A stretch of DNA of 19,685 nt, taken from Desulfobacterales bacterium. Lineage in GTDB: Bacteria; Desulfobacterota; Desulfobacteria; Desulfobacterales; JAFDCJ01. The notes below the pieces were generated by a model, which was not told the DNA's origin, searched no databases, and saw nothing but the letters and a program-made list of their open reading frames with translations. Below are positions 1-7,253 of the stretch, piece by piece. The position numbers and the translations under genes are program-made. The stretch is taken from positions 1 through 19,685 of the forward strand of contig JAOZSC010000005.1 in NCBI GenBank assembly GCA_029939875.1, given 5' to 3'. Within the stretch, counting starts at the first letter, position 1, and each line of letters opens with the position of its first letter.

Positions 1-1649
1 ACGTTGATCAGCGTCTCCTGGAAAAGGGGTTCGTGGGTCCGCGGAGTGCAGGCCGCCACCACCACCCGGTTCAGTTTCTGTTGTGCGATGACCTCCGTCA
101 TTTTGTCCTGGGTGTCCTGGGAACAGGTAAACAGGTTTTCTTCCACGTACACCACCCCGGGCAGGCTCCGGGCATACGCGGCGACTTCCGGCACCCGGAC
201 AATGCCGCCGATGTTGATGCCGCAGTTGCAGACGAACACCCCGATGCGAGGTTCTTCCCGGCTCACATTGCGTTCAACCGGTGTTTCAAGTGTTTCGGTC
301 CGGGTGTTGCGGGCGGCGGCCAGATTTTCAGTGGCCGCACACGCCGCGGCACTTGCCTCCATTACTGATTGGGGAATGTCCTTGGGGCCGGTGAACACAC
401 CGCAGGCGTAAATTCCCGGCACCGAGGTGCTGACCGGATGAAAACTGTCGCTGCGGGTAAAGTGATACTTATCCAGTTCAACCCCCAGGGTACTGGAAAG
501 CTCAATGGTCTCCCGACTGACTTCCAGTCCGGTGGACAACACTACCATATCAAAGGTTTCTTCCTGTGGGTGGCCGTCCTCGTCGAGGTAGCGCATCCGC
601 AGATCGTCGCTGTCGGGCATCGAATCAACGGTGTGGATTTTTGCGGGTATAAACCGTACGCCGCGTGCTCTGGCGTTTTCGTAATAGCGGTCGAAATCCT
701 TACCCTGGGTGCGGATATCCATGTAAAAAACCGCGCAATCCAGAGGGCTGTCGCTGTGATCTTTGGCCATGACCGCCTGTTTGACGGCGTACATACAGCA
801 CACCGAGGAACAGTATCCGTTATCGCAGCGATTGATATCCCGGGAGCCGACGCATTGCAGCCAGGCGATCTTGCGCGGCGGTTGGCCTTGCGGGTGTTTG
901 CCGCGCATGCTCGACGGGCGCAGCAGGTGGCCGGTATAGGGACCGGTGGCTGAAAGGATGCGCTCAAATTCCAGGGAGGTTACCACATCGGGCAGCCGGG
1001 CATAGGAGTAGGTGTCAAAACGGGAGGGGTCGAAGGCGGTAAATCCCGGTGCCAGGATGACTGAGCCGACTTGCAGGGAAATGGTTTTTTGGGTGTCATC
1101 AAAATTGATGGCCCCTGAAGGACATATTTTTTCACAGGCGCCGCATTTGTTCTTGGTCAGATAAATGCAGCTTTTCGGATCGATGGCGTATTTGAGCGGC
1201 ACGGCCTGGGAATAGGGGACGTAAATCGCCTTGCGTTTAACCAGTCGTTCATTATAATAGTCGTCAACTTTTTTAGGGCATTTTTCCGCGCACATCCCGC
1301 AGGCGATGCATCTGTCCACGTCCACGTAGCGCGGATGCTGCAAAACGTTGACTGTAAAATTGCCTTGCTCACCGCTAATGGACTGCACCTCGGCAAGGGT
1401 GAGCAGCTCGATGTTGATGTGCCGGCCGACCTCGACCAGTTTCGGGGAGATGATTCACATCGAACAGTCATTAGTGGGAAAGGTTTTGTCCAGCTGGGCC
1501 ATTGCGCCGCCGATGGCTGGCGATTTTTCCACCATGTAGACATAATAGCCGGAGTTGGCCAGGTCCAGGGCGGCCTGCATGCCGGCAATGCCGCCGCCGA
1601 CAACCATAACGGCCCCCTGTAGTACGATATCTGTGTGGGTAGTGCTCAT
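1..1649 (-). CDS. hdrA: HdrA-like heterodisulfide reductase subunit A, probable selenoprotein, 3' end outside the window
   Basis: Iron-sulfur flavoprotein that carries electrons between a donor and a HdrBC/MvhD-type partner; cytoplasmic. Translated through one in-frame TGA (codon 65) it stays open for 549 codons to the window edge. It shows an FAD Rossmann motif VVGGGIAG (16-23), TFPTNDCSM then the TGA then IISPKLVEV, a 4Fe-4S motif [12 protein letters not shown] (114-125), a second Cys set (161, 169, 172, 176), then the flavoprotein core ([41 protein letters not shown]). Near residue 468 a further domain begins ([13 protein letters not shown]), the one that opens the other HdrA of this window, so the full protein is probably over 1000 residues. 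The ATG at 1649 has AGAGGAAA about 8 nt upstream. It is last of the visible four-gene cluster, 40 bp after the receiver gene. The TGA replaces the Cys that homologues carry; selenocysteine is the best reading (HdrA is a known selenoprotein family). A point-mutation pseudogene is less likely because the frame is intact on both sides. Confidence 0.9.
1422..1439 (-). promoter_or_regulatory. SECIS-like stem-loop downstream of the UGA
   Basis: On the minus strand, 15 nt after the UGA, CUGGUCG and CGGCCGG can form 7 bp (two of them G-U) closed by the loop AGGU. The loop begins at nt 23 after the UGA and contains GGU. Bacterial SECIS elements lie just 3' of the UGA inside the coding sequence, with the apical loop roughly 16-37 nt away and G among the first loop bases, so distance and loop both fit. 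Folding was done by eye. Confidence 0.65.
1455..1457 (-). other. In-frame TGA, probable selenocysteine codon (Sec65 of HdrA)
   Basis: The sequence shows TGA directly after NDCSM and before IISPK in the hdrA frame. The second HdrA of the window has DCAACIGTPK here, with Cys195 aligned to the TGA. This is an FeS-binding position that alternates between Cys and Sec in the HdrA family. Reading through restores more than 480 codons of conserved HdrA sequence. Confidence 0.85.
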
Positions 1650-1689
1650 GGAGATGTTTCCTCTTTATTGCGTTCCGACAGCTTCAATG

Positions 1690-2070
1690 TCATTTCAACT
1701 TATTTTTTACCCGACAGGCCTTTTCAACGGCCTCGATCAGTTCATCATCGGTAAACGGTTTGGCCAGATAATTGTCGGCGCCCTGCTTGATGGCCTCAAC
1801 GGCATTGGAAATACTGGAATACCCGGTCATGACGATGATGCACAGGCCGGGTTTTTCCTCCAGGACAGTTTTGAGAATCTGCATGCCGTCCATATCGGGC
1901 AGTTTCATGTCCAGCAGCACGATGTCATAGACCTGCTGCCGGATGGCGCGTATGCCGTCGGTGCCGTTGGTGCTCTTTGCCACCGTGTGCCCCTTTTCCG
2001 ACAGCACCATTTCACAGGCATCGCAGATCACGCTTTCATCATCGATAACCAGTACTTCAAGCGGTTTCAT
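1690..2070 (-). CDS. Single-domain response regulator (CheY-like receiver)
   Basis: A 126-residue protein that is only a receiver domain. The acidic pair is D10-D11, the phospho-acceptor D54 lies in LLDMKLPD, the switch residue is T82 and the conserved lysine K104 lies in AKPF. No output domain follows, so it probably acts by protein contact or as a phosphate sink or relay. Its ATG overlaps the stop of the kinase gene (ATGA, 2067-2070), which implies translational coupling and makes that kinase its likely partner. The N-terminus (VIDDESVICDACEMVLS) and the LLDMKLPD block closely match the receiver of the sigma-54 regulator at 4394-5806, suggesting recent paralogy and shared or competing phosphorylation. 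HdrA follows 40 bp downstream. Confidence 0.92.
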   Translation of the reverse strand: MKPLEVLVIDDESVICDACEMVLSEKGHTVAKSTNGTDGIRAIRQQVYDIVLLDMKLPDMDGMQILKTVLEEKPGLCIIVMTGYSSISNAVEAIKQGADNYLAKPFTDDELIEAVEKACRVKNKLK

Positions 2071-3305
2071 GCATCCTCCTTTGCGTTGGCTTTTTCAGCC
2101 ATGGCCGGCAATTCAATCGTAAAACGCGAGCCTTTGCCCAGCTCGCTGAAGACATTGAAATCGCCCTGGTGATTTTTGATGATGCCGTAGCTGACTGCCA
2201 GTCCGAGCCCGGTTCCGTTGGAGCGGGTGGAGTAAAACGGCTCGAATATTTTTTTGACTTCAGCTGCGGGGATGCCACAGCCGTTGTCGGCGATTTCCAC
2301 TGTGATGCTGTTGTGCTCCGGATTTACCGTGCTTTTGATGGAAACCCGCCCGTGGTCTTCTACAGCATGCAGGGCATTGAGCAGCAGGTTGATAATCACC
2401 TGCTCGATCTGGTTTTCATCCAGAAACGTTTGGATCATGTCGGGGGCCAGGTGTTTTTCAAGGTTGACACGTTTCAGATAAAATTCATTTTGCACAACGC
2501 CCACAGCGGTGGTGACAATATCATTGATGTTGGCTGCAACCTTTTGGGGTTTTTTATCGCGGGCGAATTCGAGCAGCCCCTGAATGATGGTTTTGCACCG
2601 CTGGGTCTCGCGGATGATAATTTTTAAGCCCTTTTCAAAGGGGCTGGCTGGTTCGACTTTTTTGCTCATGTTGGAGGCGAACAGCAGGATGCCGCCCAGC
2701 GGATTGTTGATTTCGTGGGCAATGCCGGCGGCCATGCGCCCCAGTGACGACATTTTTTCCATCTGGGTGGCCAGGTGGGTGAAGTGTGCCTGCTGGTATT
2801 CTATCAACTGGACCCGTTCGATAATACAGGTACACTGCTCGGCCACTGTCAGGATAAATTCGAGCTCGTCATCTGAAAAATCCCGCTGTTTTTCAAGATA
2901 GACACGGATCAGTCCGATAAGTCTGTCCTCGATGGCCATCGGGACATCCAGCATCATTCGGATACCTTCATCCCAGGCCTGCTGGGGGTATTCCACCCGG
3001 GGGGCATTCCAGATGTCGGTGATAATAATCACCTTGTGCAGCTGGTTCGGATCGGGAAGCATCTTTTCGGTGGTCAGCGGGCCCTTGTGAAGATAGCGCT
3101 CCCCCATCCCGAAGCCCGCCCCAACTTCGAACTGGTTGGTTTCTTTATTGAGAATTCGCAGAAAAGCCCCCCGGGCGTTTAAAACCTCGGTGGTTTTTTG
3201 GACCACCACGTCCAGCACCTCTTTGACACTGGTGCTGGAGTGGACTGCCCGCAAAATATCTCTGAAGACCTGAAAATAGTTTTCAAATTTTGTTTCTGAT
3301 ATCAT
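2067..3305 (-). CDS. Soluble GAF-domain sensor histidine kinase
   Basis: A 412-residue kinase with no transmembrane segment, so it should sense a cytoplasmic signal. A GAF domain spans about residues 15-165, followed by a short helical linker (to 185). The dimerisation/phospho-acceptor box is GIAHEINNPLGG with H197. The N-box is QVIINLLLNALHAV (N310), G1 is DNGCGI (D340) and G2 is GTGLGLA (364-370), so all catalytic boxes are present. Its stop overlaps the start of the receiver gene by 4 nt; upstream lies the 229-residue response regulator, 58 bp away. The start ATG has only a weak GA-rich ribosome site. The kinase likely phosphorylates one or more of the neighbouring receivers, including possibly the sigma-54 activator. 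The GAF ligand cannot be read from the sequence. Confidence 0.92.
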   Translation of the reverse strand: MISETKFENYFQVFRDILRAVHSSTSVKEVLDVVVQKTTEVLNARGAFLRILNKETNQFEVGAGFGMGERYLHKGPLTTEKMLPDPNQLHKVIIITDIWNAPRVEYPQQAWDEGIRMMLDVPMAIEDRLIGLIRVYLEKQRDFSDDELEFILTVAEQCTCIIERVQLIEYQQAHFTHLATQMEKMSSLGRMAAGIAHEINNPLGGILLFASNMSKKVEPASPFEKGLKIIIRETQRCKTIIQGLLEFARDKKPQKVAANINDIVTTAVGVVQNEFYLKRVNLEKHLAPDMIQTFLDENQIEQVIINLLLNALHAVEDHGRVSIKSTVNPEHNSITVEIADNGCGIPAAEVKKIFEPFYSTRSNGTGLGLAVSYGIIKNHQGDFNVFSELGKGSRFTIELPAMAEKANAKEDA

Positions 3306-3363
3306 AGGCTGCTCGCAATCTTCAGGTGAAGATCAAAGTTTCATCATTGACGGTCCGTTGTGG

Positions 3364-4053
3364 TTACCAGGCTTCGCGCTCCAGGCGTTTGAAGATGAAC
3401 GTCAGTTGCCGGCGGGAAAGCCCAGCCACATTTTTGTTGATCCACTTCAGGTCCCCCGAGGCGATGGCCGCCTTGGCCTCATCCGACAGGGGGTAATCGC
3501 TCAGTGCAAAAGATCCATTTTCCATCAAATCAGACCAGAAATCCAGATCTTCGGTGGTGCGGCTCAACACCCGGTGCACCTCCTTTTTCTGGATCAGTTT
3601 TTCTTTTTCGGTTTCCGCCTTTTTGACAACGGTTTCCTTCGGCTTTTGCTTATGCCCGGCAAGGGCCTCGTTGATGGCCGTCTTGATTTGATCTTCGGTA
3701 AACGGCTTGGGCAGAAAATCATGGGCGCCCAGCTTCATGGCTTTTACAGCGGTCGCCGGGGTGCCGTACCCGGTAATGACGATGACCTCGGTTTCGGGCT
3801 TGCGGGCCTTGATTTGCCGGATGACTTCCATGCCGTCGATGTCCGGCAACCGCAGATCTGCCACCAGCAGGTCAAAGCGTTTTTGTTCAAATGCTTCCAG
3901 GGCCAGCCTGCCCGTGTCCGCCAGGTTTACCTCGTACCCCGCTTCGCTGAGAACCGTTTCCAGGCCTGCGGCCACACCGAGGTCATCTTCCATGACCAGG
4001 ATCTGGGGGCTCGGCCCGTAAGGGGGCGTTTTACGTTCCCGTAATGCTGTCAT
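3364..4053 (-). CDS. Response regulator with an unassigned C-terminal domain
   Basis: A 229-residue protein, first gene after the sigma-54 promoter at 4127-4141. The receiver covers about residues 16-135, with acidic E22-D23-D24, phospho-acceptor D66 (VADLRLPD), T94 and K116 (LPKPF). A Lys/Glu-rich, probably helical linker (about 137-165) leads to a C-terminal region of about 65 residues, which includes LSDEAKAAIASGDLKWI and ends RRQLTFIFKRLEREAW. I do not recognise this end as a standard DNA-binding output; the SDEAKAAIASGD stretch vaguely recalls small helical LigA-like or protein-interaction modules, but that is not an assignment. The ATG has a perfect AGGAGG 7 nt upstream. Confidence 0.9.
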   Translation of the reverse strand: MTALRERKTPPYGPSPQILVMEDDLGVAAGLETVLSEAGYEVNLADTGRLALEAFEQKRFDLLVADLRLPDIDGMEVIRQIKARKPETEVIVITGYGTPATAVKAMKLGAHDFLPKPFTEDQIKTAINEALAGHKQKPKETVVKKAETEKEKLIQKKEVHRVLSRTTEDLDFWSDLMENGSFALSDYPLSDEAKAAIASGDLKWINKNVAGLSRRQLTFIFKRLEREAW

Positions 4054-4126
4054 AGTGATGCCTCCTGTGGCAGCTGTACCGCTGTCCGGTTTGATAGGCG
4101 TTGTCTGTCATTTGATGGTAATAAAA

Positions 4127-4141
4127 GCAAAGGATGTGCCA
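4127..4141 (-). promoter_or_regulatory. Sigma-54 (RpoN) -24/-12 promoter of the hdrA regulatory operon
   Basis: On the minus strand the sequence reads TGGCAC-ATCCT-TTGCT. The invariant GG (4140-4139) and GC (4128-4127) are exactly 10 nt apart, a near-perfect match to the TGGCAC-N5-TTGCW consensus. Transcription would start near 4115 and give a leader of about 60 nt before the response regulator at 4053. An NtrC-family activator is encoded immediately upstream on the same strand. Confidence 0.88.
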
Positions 4142-4248
4142 GATAACTGGTAAAACAGGTATAAAGATAAATTCGGTTGTATTGTCTTTTGTATCAAATA
4201 GTTGCGTTCTGATGGGATCGTGTGAATTCGGCGCCTGGCAGGTGGTGA

Positions 4249-4268
4249 ACGTATATATCCTTATACGT
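4249..4268. promoter_or_regulatory. Palindrome, candidate enhancer (UAS) for the sigma-54 promoter at 4127-4141
   Basis: The sequence ACGTATA-TATCCT-TATACGT has perfect 7-bp inverted arms and a 6-nt spacer. Its centre is about 124 bp upstream of the -24/-12 element, the usual range for a bacterial enhancer-binding protein. The same GTATA-N6-TATAC pattern recurs at 4319-4334. Confidence 0.7.
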
Positions 4269-4318
4269 GCAGATCGCTCCGTTTTAATTTTTTGATGTGA
4301 TTTAAAGCCGTTATATTA

Positions 4319-4334
4319 GTATAAATGGTTATAC
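4319..4334. promoter_or_regulatory. Second palindrome, candidate enhancer (UAS)
   Basis: GTATA-AATGGT-TATAC has the same arms and the same 6-nt spacer as the site at 4249-4268, with centres 68 bp apart. It sits about 192 bp upstream of the -24/-12 element. A third half-site, TATACG, occurs at 4350-4355, about two helical turns further upstream. Together these look like a cooperative activator-binding array, probably for the product of the gene at 4394-5806. Confidence 0.65.
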
Positions 4335-4393
4335 GCAGATATGGGGCCTTATACGGCTTCACCGGGGGGACACCATCGACGTTTAAGACGCCG

Positions 4394-5806
4394 TCAGTTT
4401 TGCTGTTGGACGGAATTTGCTGCCAGACCGTGTCTTTTCATGAGGGCCGAAAAATTGGAGCGCTGCATGCCTACCTGCCGGGCCGCCCGGGTGATGTTGC
4501 CGTCGGCAGCGGCGAGAGCCTTTTGCAGAAACGCTTTTTCGATTTGACCGAACTGGTTTTCCAGCCAATCCCGTTTGATTGCTTTGAGCTCTTTCATGGT
4601 TTCCGGAACGGTCGGCCGAGGCAGTTGCGGTTTTACTTCCCAAAAATCCGACAGGCTCTGGTAGTCCAGCACCCGCTGGTCAGAGAGGATGACCAGACGC
4701 TCGACGACATTTTTGAGCTGCCGCACGTTTCCGGGCCAGTTGTGGTTTACCAGTGTTTCGAGGGCCTCGTCGGTAAAACCGTCGACGCGTTTTGCAGTCT
4801 GGCGGCAATATAATTTTAAGAAATGGTAAAGCAGCCGGGGGATATCGTCTTTGCGGTCCCGCAGCGGGGGAATAAAGACGGGAAACGCGTTGAGGCGATA
4901 ATAAAGATCTTCCCGAAAACCGCCTTCGTCCACCATTAATTTCAGATCCCGGTTGGTGGCGGCAATAATGCGCACGTCGGCTGTTTTTACCATGCTGGCA
5001 CCGACCGGTTTGAATTCCCGGGATTCCATGACCCGCAGCAGTTTGGACTGAATATCCATTTCCAGGTTGGCCACTTCGTCCAGAAAAAGGGAACCGTGGT
5101 CGGCGATTTCAAAAATACCGGCTTTATTTTTAACCGCTCCGGTAAACGCTCCTTTGACATGCCCGAACAGCTCGCTTTCCACCAATGATGAGGAAAAAGT
5201 ACTGCAATCCATGGCAATAAACTGGCGCGAAGCCCGTTTACTGTGCGCATGGATGGCCCGGGCGAACAGTTCCTTACCGGTGCCGCTTTCCCCGCAAAGC
5301 AGCACCGTGCTGCCGGTGGGGGCAACTTTTTGGATTTGATCGAAAATTTTGATGATGCCGGCGTTTTCACCGATAATGTTGCCAAAGTCATAGCGTTCGC
5401 TGAGCTGGGTGCGCAGAGCCAGATTCTCCTCTTTCAGACGCTTGTTCTCCATGGCCCTTTGCACGGCAATGATCAGTTCATCATCGACAAATGGCTTGGT
5501 CAGGTAGTCGAAAGCACCCAGTTTCATGGTCTGCACGGCGTTTTCGACACTGGAATAGCCGGTGATGATAATCACGTAAACCTCGGGGCGCTCTTTTTTA
5601 ATGGACCGCAGAATTTCCAGCCCGCCAAGATCCGGCAGCTTCATGTCCAGCAGGGTCAGGTCGTATTGGCCGCCCATCAGCATTTCCAGCCCCCGGCGGC
5701 CGCTCAGGCAGGTATCCACCGCAAAACCATAATCTGAAAGAACCAGACGGCAGGCCTCACAGATGACCGTTTCATCATCGACAACCAGGATTTTGCCTGT
5801 TTCCAT
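4394..5806 (-). CDS. NtrC-family sigma-54-dependent response regulator
   Basis: A 470-residue enhancer-binding protein with the complete order receiver, AAA+ and Fis-type HTH. The receiver has D10-D11, phospho-acceptor D54, T82 and K104. The AAA+ domain (about 141-375) has Walker A GESGTGKE (172-179), the sigma-54 contact loop GAFTGA (219-224), Walker B GSLFLDE and the arginine-rich FREDLYYRLN segment. The HTH near 440-462 reads NITRAARQVGMQRSNFSALMKRHGL. It should bind the palindromes at 4249-4268 and 4319-4334 and open the promoter at 4127-4141. The receiver is very like the stand-alone receiver at 1690-2070. Transcription probably starts from a housekeeping-type promoter at 5852-5880; only a weak ribosome site precedes the ATG. 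Confidence 0.95.
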   Translation of the reverse strand: METGKILVVDDETVICEACRLVLSDYGFAVDTCLSGRRGLEMLMGGQYDLTLLDMKLPDLGGLEILRSIKKERPEVYVIIITGYSSVENAVQTMKLGAFDYLTKPFVDDELIIAVQRAMENKRLKEENLALRTQLSERYDFGNIIGENAGIIKIFDQIQKVAPTGSTVLLCGESGTGKELFARAIHAHSKRASRQFIAMDCSTFSSSLVESELFGHVKGAFTGAVKNKAGIFEIADHGSLFLDEVANLEMDIQSKLLRVMESREFKPVGASMVKTADVRIIAATNRDLKLMVDEGGFREDLYYRLNAFPVFIPPLRDRKDDIPRLLYHFLKLYCRQTAKRVDGFTDEALETLVNHNWPGNVRQLKNVVERLVILSDQRVLDYQSLSDFWEVKPQLPRPTVPETMKELKAIKRDWLENQFGQIEKAFLQKALAAADGNITRAARQVGMQRSNFSALMKRHGLAANSVQQQN

Positions 5807-5851
5807 TTAAATAGTCCCGATAGTGGAGAGTCTCCATTTCCCAAGGGTCTC

Positions 5852-5880
5852 AATATATACCGGACCGTGGCGTCAAACAA
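5852..5880 (-). promoter_or_regulatory. Candidate sigma-70-type promoter of the NtrC-family gene
   Basis: On the minus strand, TTGTTT (5880-5875), a 17-nt spacer and TATATT (5857-5852) lie about 46 nt upstream of the ATG at 5806. The -10 matches five of six consensus bases and the -35 about half. Confidence 0.4.
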
Positions 5881-5893
5881 GGACTTTTCCCCT

Positions 5894-5921
5894 TTTGTCA
5901 ACAAGGGTATCCATTGACAAA
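5894..5921. promoter_or_regulatory. Inverted repeat in the divergent region, possible operator
   Basis: TTTGTCAA and TTGACAAA form perfect 8-bp inverted arms with a 12-nt spacer. The palindrome lies between the divergent regulator gene and the exporter operon. Its right arm contains TTGACA (5914-5919), a perfect -35 hexamer on the plus strand, though the corresponding -10 (near 5937-5943) is poor. A bound regulator could therefore control the exporter. Confidence 0.4.
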
Positions 5922-5994
5922 TTCAACGGCCTTCAGGTAAATGTATGCAATAGTGAGAGTTGTCCCTGGCAATTGCTGGTTTATGCCTGCTGAA

Positions 5995-6017
5995 TGCTGT
6001 TGTGACAGCACTTTTTT
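5995..6017 (+). terminator. Small hairpin with T-tract in the exporter leader, possible attenuator
   Basis: TGCTGT-TGTG-ACAGCA forms a 6-bp stem followed by C and six T residues, ending 5 nt before the ribosome-binding site of the adaptor gene. The geometry is that of a weak intrinsic terminator. The stem is short, so it may instead only shape the leader. Confidence 0.35.
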
Positions 6018-6034
6018 AGGCGGAGGTGCGGGGT

Positions 6035-7201
6035 GTGAAAAAACGTCTGATTCTGATTTTATTTGCGGTTTTGCTGCTGGCGGTGGGATCTTTCGTGTAT
6101 GTGGGGCAGTACCGGCAGCGCAACGCCGCTCTGTATTATTCGGGGACTATCGAGGCCACCCGGGCCGATCTGGCGTTCCAGGTCGCAGGGGCCGTCAAGG
6201 TGGTACTGGTCGATGAAGGGCAGACCGTCTCCAGGGGTCAGGTGCTGGCCATGCTCAGGCCGGAAGAATTCGAGGCCCGGCGGGACCAGGCCAGGGCCAA
6301 TTGGAACCAGGCGACCGAAAAAATGGAACAGCTGCAGACCGTTTTGGAACTGCAGCGCAAAATACTTCCCGCCGAGGTTGAAAAGGTCCGGGCCGCCGTG
6401 CGGGCACTTGAGTCTCAGCTGGCGCAGCTAAAGGCCGGCTATCGGGCCCGAGAAGTGGAACGGGCGCGGCTGGCCTTTCAAGAGACCAAGGTCACCATGG
6501 AAGAAGCCCGCAAGGACAAGCTGCGTTTCGATACCCTTTACCGGAAAAAAATCATCGCCGAAAAGGACCGGGATGCGGCCGATCTCAAATATACCACGGC
6601 TTTGAAAGAATATGAACGGGCCAGACAGGCTTACGAACTGATGAAAGAAGGCTATCGTCAAGAAGACATCGCAACGGCCGAAGCCCGGCTGGCCGAAGGC
6701 CGCGCCGTCCTTGAACAGGCACAGGCCAATCTGGCTAAAATAGAGACCACCCGCCGGGAGGTGAAAGGCGCCCAGGCCCGGATCCAGGTAGCTCGCGCCG
6801 CATTCGATCTGGCAGAAATTAAACTGTCCTATACCCGGCTGAAGGCTCCTTTTGAGGGCATCCTGGTCAGCCGCAACGTGGAGCCCGGGGAAGTGGTCTC
6901 ACCGGGCCGTGAGGTTCTGTCCGTGGCCGACCTGTCCCGGGTGGATCTCAAGGTTTTCGTGGACGAGACTGAAATCGGCAGGGTCAAACCCGGCCAGCCG
7001 GTGGATGTTAAAATCGATACTTTTCCCAATAAGGTTTACACCGGAACCGTTGCCTTTATTTCACCGGAAGGTGAATTTACCCCCAAAATTATCCAGACCC
7101 GCAAGGAGCGGGTCAAACTGGTTTATATGGTTAAAATCTCCATTGACAACCCCCGTTTAGAACTCAAATCCGGGATGCCCGCTGATGCCTGGTTCAAGTA
7201 G
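6035..7201 (+). CDS. HlyD/YbhG-type membrane-fusion protein of an ABC-2 exporter
   Basis: A 388-residue periplasmic adaptor anchored by one N-terminal helix (about 4-22, LILILFAVLLLAVGSFVYV). It has a split lipoyl/barrel-sandwich domain (YSGTIEATRADLAFQVAGAV near 33-52; LKAPFEGILVSRNVEPGEVVSPG near 270-292). These halves bracket a long Ala/Glu/Gln/Arg-rich coiled-coil hairpin (about 80-255). A beta-barrel end follows (VDVKIDTFPNKVYTGTVAFI). The GTG at 6035 is chosen because GGAGG sits 8 nt upstream; an in-frame GTG at 6026 overlaps that ribosome site. It opens the adaptor-ATPase-ATPase-permease-permease operon, the order of E. coli ybhGFSR. There is no lipobox cysteine. The substrate is unknown. 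Confidence 0.9.
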   Translation: MKKRLILILFAVLLLAVGSFVYVGQYRQRNAALYYSGTIEATRADLAFQVAGAVKVVLVDEGQTVSRGQVLAMLRPEEFEARRDQARANWNQATEKMEQLQTVLELQRKILPAEVEKVRAAVRALESQLAQLKAGYRAREVERARLAFQETKVTMEEARKDKLRFDTLYRKKIIAEKDRDAADLKYTTALKEYERARQAYELMKEGYRQEDIATAEARLAEGRAVLEQAQANLAKIETTRREVKGAQARIQVARAAFDLAEIKLSYTRLKAPFEGILVSRNVEPGEVVSPGREVLSVADLSRVDLKVFVDETEIGRVKPGQPVDVKIDTFPNKVYTGTVAFISPEGEFTPKIIQTRKERVKLVYMVKISIDNPRLELKSGMPADAWFK

Positions 7202-7253
7202 CCATCCGGGTCCGCCGTCCGAACCTGGAGCGCACCCGGTGGCGGGTTCGCCC

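Larger units (their letters stand above)
4054..4393. other. Intergenic control region between the NtrC-type regulator gene and its likely target operon
   Basis: These 340 bp are AT-richer than the flanking genes and contain no convincing gene. They hold the -24/-12 promoter, two palindromes and one half-site described separately, plus an AT-rich stretch between enhancer and promoter that could bend. I saw no clear intrinsic terminator after the regulator gene, so some read-through into the operon is possible. Confidence 0.7.

Noticed and set aside
369..953. Plus-strand open frame of 194 codons opposite HdrA
   Set aside because: The minus-strand frame encodes conserved HdrA motifs here, while the plus-strand product has no recognisable domain.
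1455..1649. Treating the 64-codon ORF as a gene, or hdrA as a frameshifted pseudogene
   Set aside because: The reading frame does not shift: conserved sequence continues in the same frame on both sides of a single TGA placed exactly at the Cys/Sec position, with a SECIS-like hairpin after it.
5967..5987. Sigma-54 promoter before the exporter (TGGCAATTGC...)
   Set aside because: No GG-N10-GC spacing can be made; the resemblance to TGGCA and TTGC is coincidental.
7185..7253. Upstream start for ABC ATPase 1
   Set aside because: It adds 23 Pro/Gly/Ser-rich residues unlike ABC proteins and overlaps the adaptor gene; it is kept only as a stated alternative.
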